64,000 nucleotides of DNA from Entoloma clypeatum (lineage: Eukaryota > Basidiomycota > Agaricomycetes > Agaricales > Entolomataceae). Both the position numbers and the translations under genes were made by a program. Below are positions 22,506 through 31,169 of the stretch, in pieces (position 1 is the first letter of the stretch; each line of letters starts with the position of its first letter). Under the pieces are notes generated by a model. The model did no database searches, was not told the origin of the DNA, and saw only the letters and a list, made by a program, of their open reading frames with translations. The stretch is taken from NCBI GenBank assembly GCA_963565915.1, contig OY751485.1, forward strand, positions 5,022,001 to 5,086,000, read 5' to 3'.

Positions 22506-22604
22506 CGACGCCAGCAGAATTCAAACCTGCGCCCTCAAAACAGATGATAATCAGATCAAGAGATGGATTCTAATCTGTTGCCATTACCGCTTGGCTATAG
22601 TACC
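22506..22604 (-). pseudogene. tRNA-Ser(AGA)-like gene, probably decayed
   Basis: The minus strand shows TAGCCAAGCGGTAATGGC (D-arm), the anticodon stem ACAGA/TCTGT with loop TTAGAAT giving AGA, an intron-like insert after the anticodon, a reduced variable arm and the T-arm GCAGGTTTGAATTCTGC. The 3' acceptor strand TGGCGTC should pair with GACGCCA, but the 5' end reads GGTACTA, leaving one mismatch and three wobbles, and T-loop C56 is T. The defects suggest a pseudogene. Confidence 0.55.
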
Positions 22605-23081
22605 CATCTCATTTCATAATTTATGCAACTTCCATGCCTCTGAAACTCTGTTAGCAGTTGACTTCGGACTTCGGATTCAGTGATGTTTGCCTATGTTACA
22701 AATCGTGGCTAATGTTGAACTCTATTGAATAGATTTTACGGTGAGTTCTCTGTTCAAACGACTCATTCATTCACTGTTGTCCAAACAATTGGAATCCGAA
22801 CTCGATGATCGAGACATTAGCCCTACTCAATTCTAGTTTTTAGCAGGGTCTCGATCATTCTTCTCTGATTCTACACATCAGCATGTGAATGAAAAAACAG
22901 CCATCAAATCGCAGATGTGGGTGGGCAGTACTGTACTGGACATACCAAATATTCTGACCAAACGAGCCAGGTAAGTACATATATCACAATGCACTCTTAT
23001 TCGATTTCCATGATCATTGTGATTAGGTTTGCGATATCACCCTTGAGGTGGATTTTCCCGTACATTGATCCTGTCAGCCGG

Positions 23082-23120
23082 GCGCCACCCGCTAGAGGTG
23101 ACCTCTAGCGGGTGGCGCCT
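23082..23120. repeat. Perfect 19-bp palindrome with one-base spacer
   Basis: GGCGCCACCCGCTAGAGGT at 23082-23100 is followed by G and then its exact reverse complement at 23102-23120. It could extrude a 19-bp cruciform or form an RNA hairpin. It lies 11 bp upstream of the ATG of the 23132 frame, in sequence much more GC-rich than its surroundings. Confidence 0.95.
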
Positions 23121-23131
23121 TCCATGGCACG

Positions 23132-24148
23132 ATGATCGTACGGGACAGCCGCACTCCATATGCAGTCAATGCGATGCCGAAGGGTTATCGCATAAGTGGT
23201 ACTCTTTCTTGTATAGATCCTAGCGCAAACCTTTCCTTTACGCCGCCCAGCTCTTCTAGTAGCCCGACGACGGGTGTTTATGGTAGCGGCGGGCTGGGTA
23301 GCTCGGGTCCCAATGGCACTTCCTCGTATAGCATCGTGTATACCTCCACATCGTCGCAGCTGACGGTTTCAGCTTTGCCGTCCGATCCCTTGCTCGTAGC
23401 TCTGGTGGGCCCGCTTTCAGGTGTGGAAAACACATTACTGTGGGTGAGTAACACGACCAGTGTAATCCCGAATGCTACGCAGACCTCGGACGGGAAATTG
23501 TACATCGGAGTGTGCACCCATTCCCTCAGTCTGTTCATGATTTCGACCCCCAGCGGGCAGGGGATCCAATACATCCTGCCCAGCGACGTTTGCAGCGGAT
23601 GTGATGACATTACTGTGGAGACTCAAATGTCCACAGCTCTGCAGGGACTATTTCTATCCTGGCTGGGGTTTGAAATGACATCCAATGGTACGACAAGCGG
23701 GTTACAGGCTCTGCCTGTTGCTTGTGATACCGGCATATGGAGCCGTACAGGGACCACGGGTCAGGGATGCAGCATCAATAATGAAACTTGGGATGCGACG
23801 CTGGACATATTGCTGCAAGGATGGTTGCAAACTTCGCCGCGGACGGTGAATAGCACACAGGAGCTAGCGGTACGGAAAGAGTCTATAAGCGGGCAGCAGT
23901 GGTGGGTGCAGGGTGTCATCCCGTTGTGTGCACTGCTCCTCTACATCGTTTGCTTGGTGTATACGCTGTCGGTCCACCGGGCGGAGGAGGCGACTTTCAA
24001 AGAGTTGAACGCGCTCGAGCTCGTGAGTGCTGCGGCGCGGGTGGAGAACCTACAGATTCTTGAGAGCACGGGTCGGCTGACGGGTTCGCTTAACATTGGC
24101 GGGAATGGGTTTCGCAACAGGGGGATCAAGGGAGGCCCCAATGCGTAA
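23132..24148 (+). CDS. N-glycosylated single-pass membrane protein, possibly 5'-truncated
   Basis: A 338-residue intronless frame. The first about 250 residues are Ser/Thr-rich with many N-glycosylation sequons (NGTSS, NTTS, NATQ, NGTT, NNETW, NSTQ) and paired cysteines (DVCSGCDD), as expected for an extracellular or luminal domain. One transmembrane helix (GVIPLCALLLYIVCLVYTL) and a basic cytosolic tail follow. There is no signal peptide at the first Met, and the 5' end abuts a perfect palindrome, so exons may be missing or broken off upstream. I do not recognise a named family, although similar glycoproteins are common in Agaricomycetes. A copia element is inserted with its target repeat 13 bp after the stop codon. 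Confidence 0.6.
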   Translation: MIVRDSRTPYAVNAMPKGYRISGTLSCIDPSANLSFTPPSSSSSPTTGVYGSGGLGSSGPNGTSSYSIVYTSTSSQLTVSALPSDPLLVALVGPLSGVENTLLWVSNTTSVIPNATQTSDGKLYIGVCTHSLSLFMISTPSGQGIQYILPSDVCSGCDDITVETQMSTALQGLFLSWLGFEMTSNGTTSGLQALPVACDTGIWSRTGTTGQGCSINNETWDATLDILLQGWLQTSPRTVNSTQELAVRKESISGQQWWVQGVIPLCALLLYIVCLVYTLSVHRAEEATFKELNALELVSAAARVENLQILESTGRLTGSLNIGGNGFRNRGIKGGPNA

Positions 24149-24165
24149 GACACTAGATCCCGATT

Positions 24166-25041
24166 TGTTGGGATTTCACCACGACGCGCGTCCACACCTT
24201 CGGTCACGTTATCATATTATATAATCATCCCGTTCCCTTATATACCTTCCTTGGGCGTGTCTACTTCCCTCAGTTGATTTCGTTCATCAGCTGAGCAGTG
24301 GATGACTTCCCGTAAGGTTTAGAATCCTAGATTATTTTCTAAATCAATAAGCGAGCGGAGTCTGAATAATATAGGTCTAGGTTTCCAAACCATAAACACT
24401 TTTTTCATCAAGGCCAATAAATCCAGCAAAATTGTTGTGCCGTTTCACCGAGATCACGTGTTAACAGTTCCAGAGTGATGAAGCATGTCTGTAGGTGGGT
24501 TCATGACATTTCTCAACTTGTTGAGTATTGAGAAACCATTTTATAGATAGTATGTACTCGTTGTGCACATTTCTTTCATAGCACGTCTGGTCGGAGAGTC
24601 CTGACACAGGCTTTAGCAGAGTCATTGAAGCATATGGGCTGAATGTAGGCTGGTTCATGGCTTTCCGGCTAAGGAAGATCATCTTAAGGTGCTATAAGTA
24701 TTTTCTGTGTCATATGGGACCTACTACGGGCATTGGAACGGGCTTTAGCTGTCGACAATAGGGAATGTTGAGCATCGCCATCAAGAGCGAGATCAGGAAC
24801 TGGGGTCGCGGGCGATGAATATGCTGACAAACATTTAGAAACATAGAATTTGAACTAGACGAGGGGGGGGGCATGTGTTCCAGATTAAAAGTCTAGAAGA
24901 GGGTGCAGTTCAAAGTCCGATGACAGGTGCGACCCATTTGGCAAGCGTGATCTCGGCTAACCTCGCTTAACTGGTTTAGAATCAATATCTAGGTTTCTAA
25001 ACCTTACGGGAAGGCATCCAGTTACGGTACAGATTCTTACA
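24166..25041 (+). repeat. 5' LTR of the copia element, interrupted by a nested transposon
   Basis: LTR sequence occupies 24166-24299 and 25020-25041 (about 153 bp when rejoined), split by the element at 24300-25019. Over the first 134 bp it differs from the 3' LTR at four sites, each a C/T difference within a CpG. TATA-like motifs (TTATATAATC, TTATATACC) could serve as promoter. Confidence 0.95.
24297..25022. mobile_element. Nested TIR transposon of 720 bp in the copia 5' LTR
   Basis: The element at 24300-25019 has 32-bp inverted ends (GGATGACTTCCCGTAAGG at left, GGATGCCTTCCCGTAAGG when the right end is read in reverse) with two mismatches. It is flanked by the 3-bp duplication AGT at 24297-24299 and 25020-25022. 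The uninterrupted 3' LTR gives the empty site (GAGCAGTTACGG), which fixes the boundaries. No transposase is encoded, so it is non-autonomous; the superfamily is unclear. Confidence 0.9.
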
Positions 25042-25056
25042 GGTTATGGGCCCCGA
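25042..25056 (+). promoter_or_regulatory. Primer-binding site, initiator tRNA-Met half-molecule type
   Basis: GGTTATGGGCCCCG begins at the first base after the LTR. It is complementary to the anticodon arm rather than the 3' end of initiator tRNA-Met, as known for Drosophila copia, whose primer is a cleaved tRNA fragment. Confidence 0.8.
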
Positions 25057-25141
25057 CCGAATCTAGGATCGTAACCGCATATAGTCCACATCAAACATCG
25101 CCTTTGCACCCAACTACCATCCACTTGGATACTAGTCCATT

Positions 25142-28100
25142 ATGACGAACCCAACGAGCCCAGATTCCCTGCCGGCTCCTCCGCCGTCCCCACCAAAGGT
25201 TCCCATCATGACCGACATCTCTTCACCGTCCGTCGCTGTGCGCCGAATCAATGACAGCGGATGGAAAGACCATGCAGACCTCGACCTCGCCTTGAACAAC
25301 TGGCAATCTTGGAGCAAACATGTTACACTCATACTGCAACTTTCGTCAGGACTTCACTTATATCTCCAAGGCAAGGTAGCTGAGCCAGACGCCGACATCG
25401 AACCATGAGCGAATGAGAACTGGGGGATCAATGACGCAGCAGTCTGTGCGTTCATACTATCCCACTGCTCGCCCACAGAATACTCGGGAATCGAAGCCTG
25501 CACAACTTCCCTTTCAATGTGGACTACTCTCCAAACCCGCCACAGATGCCAGGGTACAGTTGCCCAGATCCAGCTCATTCAAGAAGGATTCACGATTCGG
25601 TACTCCACATCTACCTCTTTCTCCACGACATCTGAGCAACTTCGCACCCTAAACGAACACATTTGGGCGATGGGTCCTCCTATGGCTGACAACTTCCTTG
25701 TCATTCTCATGCTGTTGGCCCTCTCCGGACTGGACTTTTGGGGCATATGTGATGCAATCATCAACGGATTGTCAAACTTGACAGATTCTGCCCCTTACAC
25801 TGCTGCACATATACGATCACGCCTGGACCTTGAACAACAAGTCCGGAATGCTGAATCGACACACAACACTCCCAGCGAAGCCCTCACTGCCCGTGGCGGA
25901 GACCAGCAAAGACAGTCATCACTTGTATACACAAACTGCAAGGGAACCACTCATCTCATCCAGTTTTGCATCAAAGAAGGTGGCGGCATGGCAGGCGAAT
26001 CCATCAGTAACGCCGCCTATGCCCAACGTGAGGCACGAAACAAGGAGCGCCGATCCGGAGGCAAGAAAGGAGGATCTTCTGAGGCAAAATCATCATCCAC
26101 ACCCTCCTCATCACCATCTAATGGCACCTCGCCCTTACCCTCGTCAACACCCCCCTCTTCAAAGTCGTCGCAACTGGTTTATCGTGATAACCAAAATCGC
26201 GCATATATTCTGGACGAATCATCACAAACCGTGTTATTGCTTGAGAAGGAGACTGAGGCGAATTTTGCCCACCTACTCACGGATGAGCTCTCAGACCTCA
26301 TTTCAGATGCCATGGCCCCCGCTGACCTTGAGGAATATGCCAACTGCACATGGCTTGATCTCCAGGACGAGCTCACATCATCCGTTGACTGGTCACAACG
26401 CTCCAGGGATGTGGATTTCTCTGCCATCTCGATACCTCCCATTGAGGCTTCCGCCTGCCTTCGCGACATCTCAACTAAGTCATCACCCTTCCTACTTGAC
26501 AGTGGCTGCATGACTCACATATCACTGGAACGTGGTGATTTCATTTCGCTTCAACCAATCACCAATCACCTCATGAAAGGTGTCAACAGGTCTTCCATCA
26601 GTGCTGTTGGTGTCGGAACCATCAAACTCGTCGTTGACCATGGACATATTACCCTTGACAACGCTCTTTATATACCATCCTCCACTGTCCGCCTTCTTTC
26701 CGTCGGCTGCCTCATCGACTCCCTCCCATGCTCCGTGAGCTTTGGTCCCTCTGGGATCAACCTCGTCTCACCTTCTGGGGTCAACCTCGTCTCACCTTCT
26801 GGGGGCGTAATCGCCTCCGGCTCTCACCTCCCCGACTGCAACCTATTCCAACTCAATTGTACGCGCATGCATGTCGAACAATCCTTCCTCGCCCGCCGCC
26901 TCCCTACTCTTGATACTTGGCACCACCGCCTTGGCCACGCTAACCTTCAATCGGTCTATGACATGGCTACCAAAGACCTCGTTGAAGGTATGCCCATTGA
27001 TCTATCCACTCGACCAGCCAAATGTGATGCATGTATCCTTGGCAAACAGACTTGTACACCTGTTCTGACGGTTCACATTGGGGAGAGGTCAAAGAGGAGA
27101 CTTGAGGTGGTGTGGGTTGACCTAACGGGCCCCATGCCCATTGAGTCATGGAGCCACAAGTGATACCTTATGAATATCGTAGACGACTGTACCATGTATC
27201 CCTGGACATTCCCCCTTCACCTAAAATCCGATGCGTTACCCACTCTACAGGCTTGGACGAAGCGTATTGAGGCAGAGACTGGTTCTAAGGTTGGGAAGTT
27301 CCGTTTTGATGGTGGTGAGCTTGAGTTGAAGGCGATGGAGACCTGGTGCGCTGAGAATGGCTATGGTTTTGAGTTGACGGCACCCTACACATCTGCCCAC
27401 ATAGGACGTGTCGAGCGCATGCACAGGATGATCATGAACAAGGGGCGGGCCATGCGTATCCAGACAGATTTGCCTCCCTCCCTCTGGGATGAATTCGCAT
27501 TAACATCCTCCTACCTGTCATCGCAAACCTTCACCCGCTCCATCAAGATGACACCCTATGAAGCTTGGCACAACTGCAAGCCTGACCTTTCCCATCTCCA
27601 GGAGATTGGCTGTCGGGTGTTCGTCCTCATCCAAGACAAGCATAACCCGAAGATATATGCCCACTCCTTTGAGTGCATGCTCATTGGGTATGCTCAGAAC
27701 GCCAAAGCCTACCGTCTATACCACAAGGACACAGGACGCGTCGTCCAGTTCTACCACATCGATTTTATTGAATGACATGACTCAGCGCCCTCCCGCCTCT
27801 TCCCTGGCTGCATTGCCGGATTCCCCTCAACCTCTGCGGCTCGTGATACCACCCCACGTCATGCCTCTGTTGAAGACGAGGATGACGCTGATGCACCCAT
27901 AATCCCTGATCCTATGGCTCCTCTCGGCCCCCTCCTTATGCCGGCTGATCCCCTACCAATGCCACTGCCCCTGGTCGACAATCCCGCTCCTGCCCCAGAC
28001 CTTGTACCTCCCCCACCTCAGGCTGTCACTCCACCTCGACCCACTGGCCCTTTACCTGTTCCGGATGCTCCTGCCCCACCCTGTCGGTCTATGCATGCCC

Positions 28101-29983
28101 TAGCTCCTTCCATGTGGCGTGTGCTCACCGACGGCATCCAGTTTGAGTCTCGAACTGACCAGGCCATTGCCAAATCTTGAGAAGCTGCCCGTCGTGTGCA
28201 GGAGCGCTGTGCCACTGCCAAAGACAAATGTCGCCATGCTGTTGTTGAGGTGCGTCAGGCTCTTGCAGACCCCAACCCTGTTTTAACTCCGACATTGCCC
28301 ACTATAAACCTAGATGCAACCCTCGCAAACCTCGCGACCATGGACGACGACGACCTCTGCCTGTTCAACCACGCCTTTGCAGCTGCTCTTGCATCCCCTG
28401 TCATCAATGCCACTTATCCGGCTGACCCTACCTCCCTCTCGGAGGTCCTAAACTCCCCCGATGCTGCTGGCTGGCGCGAAAGCATCCTTGACAAGCTGAA
28501 GAGTCTTAAGGACATGGGAGTTTACAAGTTGGTCCCCCGCTCCGCCGTACCTGCCGGTCGTAAGGTCTTGAAAGAAAAATAGGTCTTCCATGTCAAGCAT
28601 GATGAACTTGGCCATCCAGTCTGCCTCAAGTCGCGTCTTGTAGCAAAGGGGTTTGAACAGGTCTTTGGACAAGACTACGTCGAAACAACATCGCCTACAC
28701 CGCGCATGGAGTCTCTCCGCCTCATCCTACACATCGCCGCTGTCAATGATTGGGAGATCCAACAGATCGACGTCAAGACGGCATACCTTTATGGCCTGCT
28801 TTTCACCGACGAAGTCGTGTATATGGAGCAACCAGAGGGTTTCCCTGAGGTAGGCAAGGAAGATTGGGTCTGGGAACTACAACGTGGGTTGTATGGCATG
28901 AAGCAGAGTGGCTGGATTTGGAACAAGACGATGAACAAGGCTATGCTTTCTTGGGGGTTCAAGCGCCTCTCTGCAGACTTGTGCATTTACTACCGGGCAA
29001 CGAAAACAGGCATCATCCTCACCGCCGTCTATGTTGATGATTTTCTCATTACTGGGAGCTCTGCCGCTGAATGCGAAGCTTTCAAGAAACAGCTGCGTTC
29101 TTTTTGGAACATCAGCGACCTTGGGAATGCTAGTTTCTGCCTTGGGATCGCTATCTCCCGTGACCGCGAATTGCGTACAGTTTCCATTTCGCAAGCATCC
29201 CTCATTGACAAAATCACCTCATCCTTCAGTCTCGGCGGTTGTCACCCAGTCCATACGCCAATGCTGCCTGAACACACTAGCCTCATGCATCCTGACCCCT
29301 CCGTTATCTTGCCCACTGCTGAGAAGTCCTCTCTCGCTGCATTGCCTTATAGATCGCTCATTGGGACCCTCATGTACGTTGCCGTTGGCACTCGCCCTGA
29401 CATCTCTTGGGCTGTCGCAAAACTCACGCAGTTCCTCAACTGCTACCGTCTGGAGCACTGGGAAGCTGCTGTCCGTGTCGCCCGCTACCTGCAAACTACC
29501 CGTGATCTTTGCCTTGTCCTTGGCGGCAAGCAAGATATCAACCTCATTGGTTTCTCTGACTCCTCCTACGCCGACAACCTCTGTGATCGTCAAACCTTCA
29601 TGGGCTACTGCCACTCCCTCGGAGGAGCTGTTTTCTCATGGTCTGCGCAGAAGCAACGGAGTGTGGCTATGTCCACTTGTGATGCTGAGTACATGGCATT
29701 GAGCGAAGCCTGCCGGGAAATCACCTGGCTCCACGTCTTTTTATGGGAAATCAGCCTCCTGCGCCCTGGGCCCAGCACTCTCCTCTGCGACAACGATCCC
29801 GCCGTCTGCCTTGCCTTCAACCCCAGCCAACATTCGCGTAGCAAACACATCGACATCCACTTTCACTACACCCGGCAATGTCTCGAAGACGGCATTGTTG
29901 ATGTTGCGCGTGTCCCCAGTGCCGATAATGTTGCGGATATCCTCACCAAACCTCTCCCTCACCCCGAATTCGAGCATTTTTGA
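25142..29983 (+). pseudogene. Copia gag-pol polyprotein gene with five in-frame stops
   Basis: One frame runs the full length (1614 codons), interrupted only by stops at 25406, 27161, 27773, 28178 (TGA) and 28580 (TAG). Gag includes a degenerate zinc knuckle (NCKGTTHLIQFC). Protease has LLDSGCMTH (about 26490). Integrase shows HHRLGHAN...CDACILGKQ (zinc finger) and a DDE core: D in VDLTGPM, D in NIVDDCT, E in HIGRVERMH. Reverse transcriptase shows DVKTAYLYG and the active site YVDDFL (about 29030). RNase H shows GFSDSSYAD and STCDAEYMALSEA. All catalytic residues remain, and only the stops and not frameshifts disable it. A 24-bp tandem duplication lies near 26755-26805. Confidence 0.95.
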
Positions 29984-30141
29984 CTCTTCCTCAGGCTGTG
30001 TGAGTGATTACGCCTCCCTACTGCGCCATGGTCATTTTTTTTCTTCTTCCTTTTCCATTTCCGACTCCTTTTTTTTTTCTCTACTCTCATGGCGTCTCTC
30101 GTCCAAACCTCCTTCTCTCCGCTTGTCGTGTTGAGGGGGGG

Positions 30142-30349
30142 TGTTGGGATTTCACCACGATGCGCGTCCACACCTTCGGTCATGTTATCATATTATATAA
30201 TCATCCTGTTCCCTTATATACCTTCCTTGGGCGCGTCTACTTCCCTCAGTTGATTTCGTTCATCAGCTGAGCAGTTACGGTACAGGTTAGTATACGGAAT
30301 ACAGTTGATTTCGTTCATCAGCTGAGCAGTTACGGTACAGATTCTTACA
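30142..30349 (+). repeat. 3' LTR of the copia element with internal tandem duplication
   Basis: 208 bp beginning TGTTGGGATT and ending TTCTTACA. It contains a tandem duplication of about 55 bp (each unit starts CAGTTGATTTCG and includes GAGCAGTTACGGTACAG) that is absent from the 5' LTR. The extra unit must have arisen after insertion, or been lost from the other LTR. Confidence 0.93.
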
Positions 30350-30354
30350 CGATT

Positions 30355-30967
30355 CCTGGGTGATTTATTCTTTGTAGGACATGTACTTATATCTTTTACC
30401 CTTAGACAAACCTAATTATTTCTACCATGACAATCTCATGAGTGACGCACCAGTGCATGAAAACTAGGCCGGAGGCAATAATTATTTTATCGACTTGCCT
30501 ATAGTACATACAGGCACTTCTCAAGACACCTCGTTGAGACTACTCTGACCCAACGGTGGGGAGTGGGCATCATTGACTATGACCAGAAAACACGGGAAAT
30601 CCAGGAGGGCTTCGAAGAGGTTTGAAGGAGTGCTCAACACAATTATCATGATGGCTGGGAGGAACAGGTGTGTTCTTTGTTCATCAGTTTCTCCATTCGT
30701 TGCATTTCTTTTCTCCACAAACAATCTGCTGACTGAGGTCTTGGCAGGAACGAATTTGGTGACATCTGCCCTCCTGAGATTCCCTCATTGCGGGCAATTG
30801 CACATCCATCCCCCACATCGAAGATGTCGTGCAATAACATCGTCTGGACCTTCTCATGAAATTTCATCTGTCTACCAAGATGCGCACTGCGATCCTGAGA
30901 GTCACGGAGCGGGGGAAGGCGGAGTTACTTATTGTGAACAGTTTAAGCGAGGTACTGTTAATACTTT
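30355..30967. other. Intergenic, nothing supported
   Basis: AT-rich region between the copia element and the NACHT fragment. The only long frame (30573-31031, plus) lacks domains and covers the antisense of the NACHT fragment. Confidence 0.35.
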
Positions 30968-31110
30968 CTACAGAGACCGATTGATGAAGTACCCGCCGTT
31001 GTGGTTCTGGCCATGGTCCATCAGAAAGTAGGGAAAGGATGCATGCAGGGCGCGGGTGGGGACCAAAGGATCAGCGATCCCAGTAAATACAGCGGCCATT
31101 GCGAGAACAA
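30968..31110 (-). pseudogene. Fragment of a second NACHT gene
   Basis: Minus-strand PTRALHASFPYFLMD followed by GYFI matches PIRALHASFPDFLMD..GDYFI of the adjacent NACHT gene (encoded near 32560-32510). The preceding residues also follow the parent but with frame disruption. This is a partial duplicate lying directly 3' of the larger gene. Confidence 0.7.
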
Positions 31111-31169
31111 TAGTATAGCAAAAATCGATCTTCGAATCATTACATGACCAGACAAGTACCACCAATATT

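Larger units (their letters stand above)
24161..30354 (+). mobile_element. Full-length Ty1/copia LTR retrotransposon with CGATT target duplication
   Basis: The element spans 24166-30349 and is flanked by CGATT at 24161-24165 and 30350-30354. The LTRs begin TGTTGGGATT and end TTCTTACA. A primer-binding site directly follows the 5' LTR, and a G-rich polypurine tract (about 30133-30141) precedes the 3' LTR. Domain order is gag, protease, integrase, reverse transcriptase, RNase H, which defines the copia superfamily. The 5' LTR carries a nested DNA transposon. The reading frame has five stops, so the copy is not autonomous. Confidence 0.97.

Noticed and set aside
24461..24682. Minus-strand frame in the nested transposon
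   Set aside because: Too short for a transposase and lacks DDE or zinc-finger motifs.
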